A DNA stretch of 56,987 nt from Elusimicrobiota bacterium (GTDB lineage: Bacteria; Elusimicrobiota; Elusimicrobia; JACQPE01). Location of the stretch: contig JACPAN010000028.1 of assembly GCA_016180815.1 (NCBI GenBank), positions 1 to 56,987 on the forward strand, read 5' to 3'. Under the pieces are notes generated by a model, which did no database searches, was not told where the DNA came from, and worked only from the letters and a program-made list of their open reading frames with translations. The stretch's first letter is position 1, and each line of letters begins with the position of its first letter. Shown here in pieces: positions 1 to 7,497 of the stretch. A program made the position numbers and the translations under genes.

Positions 1-1575
1 GAAATCCAGATCGTCTTCGCGGCCGGTGAATGTAATTTCGATTTTAAAACGCTTGATCGAGCGCACGGCTTCGTTCAATTTCTCAGCCATGAAACCCTTC
101 AGATTGGTTTTGGGTTGAAGTTGTGCTCCCTCAACCATGACATCCGCTTTCCCTTGCCATTGCTCCCCTTCTTTCCTGACCTTAAAATCCAAATTCGCCT
201 GACCCCGGGTCAAGGTAACGCCCAACTCGTCGGGACTGCCCAGCTCAAGGCCTTCGACCGGGTATCCTTTATAGACGACCATCAATTCATCCCGGCCCTC
301 GGCGCTGCGATGATCCGCCAGAACATTCAGCCTCAGGCTTTGCGCACCCTGCTCGCCTTTGATCTGCGCGGTCAGCGGCTTTCCCCATTGTTTCGGTTCG
401 GTGGTTAAATCCTTCAACTCCCCGGAAAAACCCAAAGCGCCCGCGCCCATGGTCGCTGTCCCGGACAACAACGAATGTTTCCAGAGAAATGCGGGAAACG
501 ACGCTTGCTTGGGAAACCCCACAAAAACCCCGCGCCGCTTGGGCGGCTCCGGAGGCGCCTTTGCCTGATCCGTGGCGCCGGACGCGCCCGAGGACCCTTC
601 ACCCGTTTTTTTAGAACCCAAATGCTTCTTGGCTAAATCAATCCAGCGCATGGCCGGGCCCATTTTGGCTTTAACCGCCGGGCCCAAAAGAAAAAGAGAA
701 ATGCTTTCGGCGTCGAGCGAAGGGATGCCGGCTAAATTTTTCAAGGCGGCCAAATCCCCGGCCTTGGCCTTCTTGGCTTCGTCCAGAAGCTTCCTCGCCT
801 GACCGAAATCATTTTCCGCCTTATCCTTGGTTTCTTTGAGGTTTTTCTGCGCCGCTTTGATGCGCTCCTGAATTTCTTTGGCCTTTTTGATTTTCCGGGC
901 GATGGCCTCGATATCCGAACCCTCGGCTTTTAACTCGGCCAAATCTTTTTTGATCGCCTCCATTTCCGATTCGGTTGTCAACGCGGCAATCCGGTTATCC
1001 CAATCCTGACTCAACGACTCAATTTTGACTTTTCCCTCATCCAACACTTTCAGAGAGGCCAGATTTTCCGGTTTAACCGCATCCACTTTGGAGGCCCCGG
1101 CGCCTTTGATTGCATCCATGCGCGCCAAACCCAAATCCTTGGTTTGGGCCGTCATGGCATCCAATTTTTTCTCGACCGCGGACGGTTTTTCTTCTTTTTG
1201 CTCTTTAGCCTCCTTTTTTGAAAGTTCTCCGGATGTTTTACGCTGCGTGCCCCAAGCCACCCCCTGCAACGAAGCGTCTTCGATCACGACTTTCTTTTCC
1301 AGGAGCAACGCGGGCAAAAGCTGGAAGCCGGCTTCCTTGAACTCGATCAAATTTTTCCAGGGATCGCTTTTGTCCGCGGCCTGAAAACCCCGGACACTGA
1401 TTTTGCCCTTAAAAATTTGGGTTTGAACCGACGCAACGTCGACCTTGGCGCCCAAAGCCGCCTCTCCGGCCTTGACGATGCCGCGCTTGATCAACGGATC
1501 CATGAAAAAAAACCCGAACGCGGCGATGGCGCCGGTCAAAACAAGAGTAAAAATTAAATTGCCTTTTTTAACCAT
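1..1575 (-). CDS. TIGR03545 family envelope protein (3' end beyond window)
   Basis: An open frame of 525 codons runs off the left edge, so the C-terminus is missing. It begins at the ATG at 1575 (MVKKGNLIFTLVL) with one hydrophobic N-terminal segment (about residues 6-25), which suggests a membrane-anchored protein facing the periplasm. The middle (about residues 125-330) is rich in Lys, Glu and Ala and looks coiled-coil. A segment with a PPEPPKRRG stretch follows, then a beta-rich C-terminal part. The sequence and the partner gene match TIGR03545, an uncharacterised family of outer-membrane-bearing bacteria usually found paired with TIGR03546. The start lies 4 nt after the stop of the TIGR03546 gene, so the two are co-transcribed. 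The AsmA-like flavour of the N-terminus is an impression only; function is unknown. Confidence 0.8.
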   Translation of the reverse strand, partial: MVKKGNLIFTLVLTGAIAAFGFFFMDPLIKRGIVKAGEAALGAKVDVASVQTQIFKGKISVRGFQAADKSDPWKNLIEFKEAGFQLLPALLLEKKVVIEDASLQGVAWGTQRKTSGELSKKEAKEQKEEKPSAVEKKLDAMTAQTKDLGLARMDAIKGAGASKVDAVKPENLASLKVLDEGKVKIESLSQDWDNRIAALTTESEMEAIKKDLAELKAEGSDIEAIARKIKKAKEIQERIKAAQKNLKETKDKAENDFGQARKLLDEAKKAKAGDLAALKNLAGIPSLDAESISLFLLGPAVKAKMGPAMRWIDLAKKHLGSKKTGEGSSGASGATDQAKAPPEPPKRRGVFVGFPKQASFPAFLWKHSLLSGTATMGAGALGFSGELKDLTTEPKQWGKPLTAQIKGEQGAQSLRLNVLADHRSAEGRDELMVVYKGYPVEGLELGSPDELGVTLTRGQANLDFKVRKEGEQWQGKADVMVEGAQLQPKTNLKGFMAEKLNEAVRSIKRFKIEITFTGREDDLDF

Positions 1576-1579
1576 GGGC

Positions 1580-2089
1580 TTATTCGCTCATGCTCTCATA
1601 CCATTGATACCAGCGCATAGCTTTCAAGGCCTGGATGACTTTTAATTTGTCGACTTTGGGTTTTAAGTTTTGCTGATAGTAAGCAACCGCTTTTTTCATC
1701 GCCAAATAATTAGGCAAGAAAAGCGCCAACCCGATGATCAATTGCCCGATCACAACCGTATTGTTGAAATGCGTCCAAGGCACGATGGGCGTGTTATAAA
1801 GCGCCGTCCATAAAGGCCCGAGCGCCTCCAGCGATAAGACGGCGTAGCCGATTTGATGCGCCAAGGAATCAACCAAGAGGCCGACCGGCGTCCACAGCAA
1901 GGAGGCTAAAATTGCGGCGGGTTTATCGACGGTGGTCAAGAAAAAAAGAAGGAAGAAAAAAATACCCAGCAGATTGCCCTTGGGCAACAAACCCAGGATC
2001 GCGCCCACGGCAAAGCCGGCGGCCGTAGCCGCAGGGCTTTTTTGCCCGCGCAAAATTGCGATGACGCCCTTCAAAAATCCAATTCCCAT
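1580..2089 (-). CDS. TIGR03546 family membrane protein
   Basis: A 169-residue protein with several hydrophobic segments: about residues 20-50 with a Gly/Pro hairpin (AILGLLPKGNL), 57-75, and 110-128. The amphipathic C-terminus is rich in Lys and Tyr. The N-terminal glycine/proline-rich hydrophobic hairpin resembles DUF2062-type membrane proteins. Together with its downstream partner at 1-1575 this is the TIGR03545/TIGR03546 pair; the role of the family is unknown. The ATG at 2089 has no Shine-Dalgarno sequence, but a TAAAAT box lies 9 nt upstream (minus strand, 2104-2099). Leaderless initiation is therefore plausible and this would be the first gene of the pair's operon. Confidence 0.8.
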   Translation of the reverse strand: MGIGFLKGVIAILRGQKSPAATAAGFAVGAILGLLPKGNLLGIFFFLLFFLTTVDKPAAILASLLWTPVGLLVDSLAHQIGYAVLSLEALGPLWTALYNTPIVPWTHFNNTVVIGQLIIGLALFLPNYLAMKKAVAYYQQNLKPKVDKLKVIQALKAMRWYQWYESMSE

Positions 2090-2144
2090 GCGTTTAGGAT
2101 TTTAGATTTTTTTGATTCGAGGCTTGGCTGCGCGCCGGCGGCGG

Positions 2145-2522
2145 CTATTGCTTGCGGGATTTTTGACGGCGCTCCGGCTCGCGCCGGTAGCCTGAGGCCA
2201 GACGGGAAAGATCGCTGGCGACCTTGTAGATAAAACGCTGCCGATCCGCCGGCTGCTCTCGCACCAAATGCGCTATTTTTTCTTCCAATCCAGCATCATC
2301 GCGCACCGGTTGTTCATCTAAAAGCTCGGCCTTTGTCGCTCGGAGCGCATGGGCCAGTTTGGCAAGCGTGACCAGGCTGATCTTCTTGGTCCCCCTCTCC
2401 ACCTGGCCCACGAAGCTCGGGTGAAGCTCAGAGCGCGCGCCCAGCTCTTCCTGCGTCCAGCCGCGCTTCAAACGCACCATGCGCACCCTCTGACCAACGA
2501 TTCGATAGATATCCTTTTCCAT
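2145..2522 (-). CDS. XRE-family helix-turn-helix transcriptional regulator
   Basis: A 125-residue protein with an N-terminal Cro/C1-type helix-turn-helix (about residues 5-62): IVGQRVRMVRLKRGWTQEEL, then SELHPSFVGQVERG, the typical recognition-helix region. The C-terminal part (about 75-125) is charged and may dimerise. I start it at the ATG at 2522 because an AAGGTGG Shine-Dalgarno-like sequence sits 6 nt upstream; an in-frame start 21 nt further up is possible. It is divergent from the RusA-like gene at 2634, and the shared spacer holds a perfect inverted repeat (2571-2593) that is the obvious candidate operator. It probably represses itself and/or the neighbour. Small solo XRE genes can be relics of mobile elements. 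Confidence 0.85.
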   Translation of the reverse strand: MEKDIYRIVGQRVRMVRLKRGWTQEELGARSELHPSFVGQVERGTKKISLVTLAKLAHALRATKAELLDEQPVRDDAGLEEKIAHLVREQPADRQRFIYKVASDLSRLASGYRREPERRQKSRKQ

Positions 2523-2570
2523 GGAGCCACCTTCATTCTGCAAGGGCAGCCCGTATTTCAGCCAGAGCCA

Positions 2571-2593
2571 ATAAGGTTTTTATAAAACCTTAT
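2571..2593. promoter_or_regulatory. Perfect palindromic operator candidate
   Basis: Two 10-bp arms (ATAAGGTTTT and its exact reverse complement AAAACCTTAT) are separated by TAT. The site lies in the spacer between the divergent XRE regulator and the RusA-like gene, 5 bp upstream of a consensus TTGACA box at 2598-2603. A 23-bp dyad of this size is typical of a dimeric XRE repressor site. Binding is inferred. Confidence 0.65.
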
Positions 2594-2597
2594 AGTA

Positions 2598-2626
2598 TTG
2601 ACAAACTAAAAATCTGGGGATAACCT
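2598..2626 (+). promoter_or_regulatory. Promoter of the RusA-like gene
   Basis: TTGACA at 2598-2603, a 17-nt spacer, and TAACCT at 2621-2626 as a weaker -10. The start codon at 2634 is only 7 nt beyond the -10, so the transcript would begin at or very near the ATG (leaderless). Confidence 0.5.
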
Positions 2627-2633
2627 TACACCG

Positions 2634-3038
2634 ATGAAACAAAAATCCATCACTCTCGATATTAAAGGAATTCCCTACCGACGAAATAAATCAGGGTGGA
2701 ACAAGCCGGGCCCCCTCCCGTGGATAAGCGCTATCAAAAAACAGACTCAAGGCTTGCATCTGGACACCCGCGCCTGTCTTCTTCGAGCAACGTTTATGCT
2801 GCCGCCCGGCCAACGCCCGTCCCGTCTTGCTGTCTGGCCCAATCTTGACAATCTCCTAAAACCGCTTCTAAATGCCCTCAAGAAAACCTTATTTTGCAAA
2901 GCCAAGGGGCAAAACCCCTGCGTTATTTATTTAAACGCAACAAAGGTAATGGTTAACTCCGATGAAGAGGCGGGCACCCGGATTGAATTGCTGCCGATCC
3001 CGAAAGGCTTGATGTCCGAACATCATCTGACCGTATGA
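2634..3038 (+). CDS. RusA-like Holliday-junction resolvase-fold protein
   Basis: A 134-residue protein. The middle contains WPNLDNLLKPLLNALKK (about residues 78-95), which resembles the LDNLLKxLLDAL motif of RusA-family crossover-junction endonucleases; its Asp would bind catalytic metal. Further acidic residues (NSDEEAG, about 114-120) lie where RusA proteins have a second acidic cluster, and a beta-strand ending RIELLP follows. The length fits RusA (about 120-140 residues). The usual DD(S/A)xV motif is not clear, so the activity may be lost or altered. The gene is divergent from the XRE regulator, a pairing that recalls phage or integrative-element modules. RusA enzymes resolve four-way junctions in recombination; that this one does so is inference. 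Confidence 0.45.
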   Translation: MKQKSITLDIKGIPYRRNKSGWNKPGPLPWISAIKKQTQGLHLDTRACLLRATFMLPPGQRPSRLAVWPNLDNLLKPLLNALKKTLFCKAKGQNPCVIYLNATKVMVNSDEEAGTRIELLPIPKGLMSEHHLTV

Positions 3039-3139
3039 CCCCAACTCTGCTTGACACCGGGCAGGGCGTCGGTAAATTTTATTCTTCAAACAAGTTTAAT
3101 TTATCCAATGCCGGACATGACCCCATTTTTTGGACTAAA

Positions 3140-3592
3140 TTAAACGCGTAATTTGACCTGTTCGGAAGGACTCTTGCTGCAACAAGCGACCCAACGCAAA
3201 CCCAGACGCGCGCCCCAATAAAGGAAAAAGGGCTGCACCAGCCAGCCGATCGCAGCCAAGACATTCATCAACGGATACCGGTAGGTGGGAATCATGGATT
3301 CCGGCACTACGCGCAAACCCATTAAATAGCCGTTCCACATAAAATCATTGCCGAGCCCCTGCTTGGCGAAAAAGGGATGATCGAAATACATCATGGGCCC
3401 GAAAATCCAAAACGACAACTGGAACAAAACGCAGGCCCAAAACAAAAATTTCTTGTTGCCTTTCAAAAACTTGACCGCGACCAACGCGGCCCCGATGCCG
3501 AACGCCAACATGGTCGGCGGATCAACTACGAACGTCTGAAACGTGGCCCGCCCTAAAAAAAGGGGGTAATGGTGTCTGTCACTATTTTTCAT
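3140..3592 (-). CDS. Small integral membrane protein of unknown function
   Basis: A 150-residue hydrophobic protein with about four membrane segments: residues 26-44 (MLAFGIGAALVAVKF region), 49-68 (FLFWACVLFQLSFWIFG), 100-125 and 112-132. The C-terminus is basic (SPSEQVKLRV). Its start overlaps the stop of the aldehyde dehydrogenase gene by 4 nt (ATGA), so the two are translationally coupled. The first residues (MKNSDRHHYPLFLG) look unlike a normal signal and may be a recent extension; Met27 is an alternative start. No family is recognised. The operon with an aldehyde dehydrogenase and an epimerase hints at lipid or aldehyde metabolism at the membrane, but this is weak. Confidence 0.6.
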   Translation of the reverse strand: MKNSDRHHYPLFLGRATFQTFVVDPPTMLAFGIGAALVAVKFLKGNKKFLFWACVLFQLSFWIFGPMMYFDHPFFAKQGLGNDFMWNGYLMGLRVVPESMIPTYRYPLMNVLAAIGWLVQPFFLYWGARLGLRWVACCSKSPSEQVKLRV

Positions 3593-5037
3593 GTCAAATA
3601 TTTTAAAGCCAGCTCAACCAATTTACGCACCTTGGGCGTATAAGGCGGATAAAAGAAATTCAGCGGATCATTCAGAGCCCCTTGATAAAGAACCGAGCGC
3701 GCATGGGAAAACGTCTTGAATCCGTAATACCCATGGTAATGGCCCATGCCGCTGGCTCCTACCCCGCCGAAAGGCAGATTGGGATTGGCCAAATGGATAA
3801 TCGCATGATTGACGCAGCTGCCGCCGGCCGTCGTGCCTGAGAGCACGCGCTCGACATTGTCCTTGCTGCGGCTGAACAAATAAAGGGCCAAGGGCTTGGC
3901 CCGCTCGCGAATGATGCGCAGCGGCTCTTCAAGAGACCGCCACGTCAGCACGGGCAGCACGGGTCCGAAAATTTCATCGCGCATCAAGGCCGAATCCTTA
4001 TCGACGCCGGTCACGATGGTCGGCGACAAATAGCGCTCATTCTCCGACGCTTGGCCGCCCATGACAACTTTGGCGCCCTGGCGCACGGATTCCTCGACCA
4101 TGGAGGCCAGGGACCGGCAGGATTCCTTGGAAATAATGCGGCAGTAATCGGAGCTGGCGCGGCGTTCTTCTTCGCCGGCCCCATAGCGGGCGGCAACGAC
4201 TTTTTTCGACTCCTCGATGAACTCTTCTGCCTTGCTCTCATGAACAAGCACATAATCCGGAGCCACGCAGGTCTGGCCCGCGTTTAAAAACTTAGCCCAC
4301 ATGATACGTTTGGCGGCTGTTGGGATATCCGCGGTTTCATCAATAACTACCGGAGATTTTCCGCCTAATTCCAACGTGACCGTGGCCAAATGCTTGGCCG
4401 CGGCCGCCATCACCCGCTTGCCGATATTCGTGCTGCCCGTAAAGAAAATATGATCAAAGGGCATTTGCAGCAAAGCGTCCGACACCTCGTGCCCGCCTTC
4501 CACCACAGCCACTTCATCGGGACTGAAAACTTCCGCAAGCAGGCTTTTAATAAAACGCGCGGTCGCCGGAACTTTGCCCGAAGGACGCAGCGTCACGCAA
4601 TTGCCCGCGGCCACGGCCGCCACCAGCGGGGACAACGCCAATGAAAACGGATAATTCCAAGGCGCTAAAATCAACACCTGGCCCTTGGGCTCGTGGCGGA
4701 TTTCGCTTTTGGTGCCGAAGAGCGCCATCGGGGTTTTAACGCGCACCGGCCGCATCCACTCCTCAAGATGGCGCACCGTGTGATTGATTTCCGAAAGAAC
4801 CGTAAAAATTTCGGTAATATCCGTCTCGGCCGGATTTTTGTGAAAATCGGAAACCAAGGCCTGATGCAGCTCGGCGCGCCGCCGCTCAATGGCTTTACCC
4901 AGCCTGGAGAGTTTGCCGGCGCGTTCCCAAGCCGTTGTCCGGGCCACATTCCAGCGATTGGCCCTCTGTTTCTCAAAAAGCGCGCTTAAATCATCCGCCA
5001 CAACGGCCTCCTGCTTGCGTTCCATCACTGCCTGCAT
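3589..5037 (-). CDS. NAD(P)-dependent aldehyde dehydrogenase, class 3-like
   Basis: A 482-residue enzyme oxidising an aldehyde to the acid. The landmarks of the family are visible: the Asn of APWNYP (N127), TGSTNIGK in the Rossmann part (about 200-207), the general-base Glu in LELGGKSP (E223), the catalytic Cys in NAGQTCVAPDY (C257), and EIFGPVLP (about 355). The length (about 450-490) and the hydrophobic C-terminus after the catalytic domain are those of the class 3 / fatty and coniferyl aldehyde dehydrogenase branch. A perfect AGGAGG lies 6 nt before the start. It follows the epimerase gene by 36 nt and overlaps the small membrane protein by 4 nt, so the three form an operon. The substrate cannot be read from sequence; a hydrophobic aldehyde is likely. 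Confidence 0.9.
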   Translation of the reverse strand: MQAVMERKQEAVVADDLSALFEKQRANRWNVARTTAWERAGKLSRLGKAIERRRAELHQALVSDFHKNPAETDITEIFTVLSEINHTVRHLEEWMRPVRVKTPMALFGTKSEIRHEPKGQVLILAPWNYPFSLALSPLVAAVAAGNCVTLRPSGKVPATARFIKSLLAEVFSPDEVAVVEGGHEVSDALLQMPFDHIFFTGSTNIGKRVMAAAAKHLATVTLELGGKSPVVIDETADIPTAAKRIMWAKFLNAGQTCVAPDYVLVHESKAEEFIEESKKVVAARYGAGEEERRASSDYCRIISKESCRSLASMVEESVRQGAKVVMGGQASENERYLSPTIVTGVDKDSALMRDEIFGPVLPVLTWRSLEEPLRIIRERAKPLALYLFSRSKDNVERVLSGTTAGGSCVNHAIIHLANPNLPFGGVGASGMGHYHGYYGFKTFSHARSVLYQGALNDPLNFFYPPYTPKVRKLVELALKYLT

Positions 5038-5073
5038 CGCTTGCCTCCTGTTTGCCCTTGAAGCGCCCGGCCA

Positions 5074-6120
5074 CTAGCCTTTGAGCACCGCCCATTTCGT
5101 CTTTTCATAGTAATCGACGACATGCGGCAGAGCCTCGCGCGTATCCGGCCAGCGCAAACGATAGCCCGTGGCCAAGAGTTTCTTGTTGCTTAAAATATGA
5201 TTCTTCACCATGAATAAAGCGCTGTTTCGATCGTAACGCGGGAACGTTTTTTTCATTTTCGCCCGCCATTCTTCGACGATGCCTGAAACTTTTAAAATAG
5301 CGGGGTGCGTGTGAAAAATCGGAATGCCGAATGTTTTTTTCATCGAAGGAAGAGCCCAGGCGTTAAAAATTTTAGCCGCCAAATCAAAAGTTTCGATATT
5401 GGAAAGAGGGTAATTGTCCGCCAAATTGTAAATCTGACCCGAAGCTTCGGACAACCGGGCCAAATGAATCGCGGCCAAGGCCACGTCGTCGACATGAACA
5501 TGAGAGATGAAGACTTCCTTGAAACCAGGGACCGAGCGCATCAGCCCGATTTTAAACATGTACAAGGGAAGGGTAATGCCGTTGGGCGTGCCCGGGCCGT
5601 AAATATCACCGGGCCGGATCGTCACCACATCCAACAAGCCTTTTTTCTGGAACTCCTCCCCCACTTTTTCCTGCTGGCGCTTGCTCCAAGCGTAATTTTC
5701 AACCAATTCCTCTTCATTGACCGGGAACGTTTCTTCTTTGACGAGGCCGGGATTGTCCCAAAAACCGTAAACGGTGGAAGAGCCCCAATTGATCAGGCGG
5801 CGCACGCCTTTTTCAACCAAGACCTCGCATAAATTCCGGGTTCCTCCGGCATTGACCCGATGGAACAGGTCGCGCGGAGCGCCGTATTTAAATAAAGCCG
5901 CCGTATGAAAAACGCATTCGATGGATGAATCAACGGCCCGGCGCAAACTTTCCTTATCGCCGATATCCGCGCCGATGAAACGAGACTTGCCCTTGAACGC
6001 GAAACGCGCCTCGAGATTGGGCAAATCAAGCGCCGCCACTTCGACGCCTTGATCCAAGAGCTCCCGAATCAGCGTGGAGCCGACAAAACCGCAGCCGCCG
6101 GTAACCAAGACTTTCTTCAT
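5074..6120 (-). CDS. NAD(P)-dependent epimerase/dehydratase (extended SDR)
   Basis: A 348-residue extended short-chain dehydrogenase. The N-terminal Rossmann motif TGGCGFVGSTLI binds the dinucleotide. The acidic residue after the second strand (ALDLPN) favours NAD. SSTVYG and YAWSK supply the Ser and Tyr-x-x-x-Lys of the active site, and RPGDIYGPG follows. The pattern fits the 3-beta-hydroxysteroid dehydrogenase-like / UDP-sugar epimerase group; the substrate is unknown. I start it at the ATG at 6120 because a perfect TATAAT on the minus strand (6134-6129) ends 8 nt before it, leaving no room for a Shine-Dalgarno; an upstream in-frame start would overlap that box. It is first gene of the operon with the aldehyde dehydrogenase, which could oxidise an aldehyde made in the same pathway. 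Confidence 0.87.
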   Translation of the reverse strand: MKKVLVTGGCGFVGSTLIRELLDQGVEVAALDLPNLEARFAFKGKSRFIGADIGDKESLRRAVDSSIECVFHTAALFKYGAPRDLFHRVNAGGTRNLCEVLVEKGVRRLINWGSSTVYGFWDNPGLVKEETFPVNEEELVENYAWSKRQQEKVGEEFQKKGLLDVVTIRPGDIYGPGTPNGITLPLYMFKIGLMRSVPGFKEVFISHVHVDDVALAAIHLARLSEASGQIYNLADNYPLSNIETFDLAAKIFNAWALPSMKKTFGIPIFHTHPAILKVSGIVEEWRAKMKKTFPRYDRNSALFMVKNHILSNKKLLATGYRLRWPDTREALPHVVDYYEKTKWAVLKG

Positions 6121-6128
6121 GACCATCA

Positions 6129-6170
6129 ATTATAGTAGTTCATGGACTCTCCCCGCTCCCATCGTATAAT
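6129..6170. promoter_or_regulatory. Divergent promoter pair with two TATAAT boxes
   Basis: A perfect TATAAT on the minus strand (6134-6129) faces the epimerase and a perfect TATAAT on the plus strand (6165-6170) faces the EEP hydrolase. Each ends 8 nt before its start codon. A TGGACT (4 of 6 to TTGACA) lies 16 nt before the plus box. The symmetry strongly suggests two real, leaderless transcripts. Confidence 0.6.
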
Positions 6171-6178
6171 GAAACCCC

Positions 6179-6958
6179 ATGTTTCTTCCGGCAGCCGCCC
6201 TGGCCCTTCTGCTGACCGCTGAGATCCAAGCCGCCGGTCTCACCATCTTCAACGCCAATATCCTTTACTGCAACCCGATTGTTGAACGCGAACCCCATGC
6301 AGCCTACATGATCAGGCTCGACAAGCTGATCGCAAAAATCAACGCCATTAAGCCCGATGTCATCGCCTTTCAAGAAATGGCCAATTGCGAATTCGATTGG
6401 GGCGCCCGATGGATCGAGCCTCCCAAAATCATCGCCCAACGCACAGGATTCCCTTACATTCATTGGATTTCCGAAGGTTTCCCTAAAATATGGGAGGAGG
6501 GCCTGGCCTTCTATTGGAATCCGGCGACGGTCGCCATGGAAAACATCCGCTGCCGCCATTTAAAGGCCACCAAACGCGGGGCGTTCAACGGCACGATCAA
6601 AAAATCGCTTTGCCGAGGCGATATCCGCCGCAAAGACGGCCGCTTGCTGCGCCTTTACAACACTCATTTAAGCGGCGGCGACCTCGGCCTTCGCCAGCTT
6701 TATGAAATTTTAACCCTCGTGGCCCGCGAACGCCCGGAAATCGATGCCGCTGTTTTTACCGGGGATTTCAATTTCAAGCCGGATTCAGCAGGCGCCGCCT
6801 GGTTGAAAAATCTGGGTTTCCGGCAGGACGCCTACAATCATGTGGATTACGTATTCACCTGGAATCTTGAAGAGCCGCAGGCAATACGGATTATTGATTT
6901 AAAAAGCGACCACACTTCGGATCATGACGGCCTTTGGCTCGAAATCGCCGACCAGTAG
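6179..6958 (+). CDS. Endonuclease/exonuclease/phosphatase (EEP) family hydrolase, exported
   Basis: A 259-residue protein with a short signal peptide (MFLPAAALALLLTAEIQAAG) followed by a complete EEP (DNase I-like) fold. Visible motifs are FNANIL at the first strand, FQEMAN with the metal-binding Glu (about residue 65), NTHLSGG (about 160), TGDFNF with the catalytic Asp/Asn (about 197), and SDHDGLWLEI near the C-terminus (about 247). The family cleaves phosphodiesters in DNA, phosphoinositides or sphingolipids; the substrate here is open. With the signal peptide it would act in the envelope or outside the cell. Starts at the ATG 8 nt after TATAAT. It lies alone between a divergent epimerase and a tRNA gene. 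Confidence 0.85.
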   Translation: MFLPAAALALLLTAEIQAAGLTIFNANILYCNPIVEREPHAAYMIRLDKLIAKINAIKPDVIAFQEMANCEFDWGARWIEPPKIIAQRTGFPYIHWISEGFPKIWEEGLAFYWNPATVAMENIRCRHLKATKRGAFNGTIKKSLCRGDIRRKDGRLLRLYNTHLSGGDLGLRQLYEILTLVARERPEIDAAVFTGDFNFKPDSAGAAWLKNLGFRQDAYNHVDYVFTWNLEEPQAIRIIDLKSDHTSDHDGLWLEIADQ

Positions 6959-6999
6959 TAGCAAAGGCGAAGCTCTGTATAATACGACTCGTCGTTAGC

Positions 7000-7071
7000 G
7001 CTGGGGTAGCTCAGGGGTAGAGCATCTCCATGGTAAGGAGAGGGCCGAGGGTTCAAGTCCCTCCCCCAGCT
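7000..7071 (+). tRNA. tRNA-Thr (GGT anticodon)
   Basis: The acceptor stem GCTGGGG pairs fully with CCCCAGC. There is a D arm with GCTC/GAGC, an anticodon stem TCTCC/GGAGA with loop ATGGTAA (anticodon GGT reading ACC), and a T arm GAGGG/CCCTC with TTCAAGT. CCA is not encoded. A TATAAT box at 6978-6983 lies 16 nt upstream. Confidence 0.95.
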
Positions 7072-7116
7072 TATTTAGGCTGTCCTATCCGAAAAATCTG
7101 ATAAAATAAAAATCCT

Positions 7117-7275
7117 ATGGCCGAACGAATCGTGATCGCCCTTGAATGTCCGGACTGCAAACGGCGCAATTATCATTTCTTCCGGGGCAAGAAAAAAGAA
7201 TACAAGCTCGAACTCAATAAGTTTTGCCCGCAGTGCCGTAAGTATTCAAAACACAAAGAAACCAAAGCGAACTAA
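7117..7275 (+). CDS. rpmG: 50S ribosomal protein L33
   Basis: A 52-residue basic protein with the L33 pattern: a short strand (RIVIALEC), CPDCKRRNY, a KKKEYKLELNKFCPQC segment, and a basic tail. Two CxxC pairs make it a zinc-binding (C+) L33 paralogue. It is part of the large ribosomal subunit near the E site. Its place between tRNA-Thr and tRNA-Trp just before secE-nusG is the conserved bacterial order. There is no Shine-Dalgarno; TAAAAT at 7102-7107 ends 9 nt before the ATG. Confidence 0.95.
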   Translation: MAERIVIALECPDCKRRNYHFFRGKKKEYKLELNKFCPQCRKYSKHKETKAN

Positions 7276-7396
7276 ACGCGCTCTATATTTTTCTTAAAAC
7301 AGCGCGCGCCGGCGCCCCTAGGCCCAACGGAGCCGAAATATCAATCCATTGATTCACCGTGGCCATTCTATAACTTGATAAAATTTACTTTTCAAC

Positions 7397-7468
7397 GGGG
7401 GCTTAAGCTAATGGCTAAACTGGCGGTCTCCAAAACCGCACTTGAAGGTTCGACTCCTTCAGCCCCCG
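7397..7468 (+). tRNA. tRNA-Trp (CCA anticodon)
   Basis: The acceptor stem GGGGGCT pairs with AGCCCCC and the discriminator base is G, as expected for tRNA-Trp. The anticodon stem GCGGT/ACCGC carries the loop CTCCAAA (anticodon CCA). The T arm is GAAGG/CCTTC with TTCGACT. The D stem AGCT/AACT has one mismatch (C12 with A23). CCA is not encoded. TAAAAT at 7379-7384 is a likely -10. It sits upstream of secE as in many bacteria. Confidence 0.93.
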
Positions 7469-7497
7469 AGCGTTTTTACCAACGCAAAAGCTTATTG

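Noticed and set aside
3545-3592. A motif GTGTCTGTCACTATTT at the start of the small membrane-protein gene that resembles sequence near REP-type transposases
   Set aside because: Only one copy is seen in the window and no transposase is near, so a repeat family cannot be shown from this sequence.
6140-6559. A 139-codon minus-strand open frame opposite the EEP hydrolase
   Set aside because: It is fully antisense to a gene with clear catalytic motifs and shows no domain features of its own.
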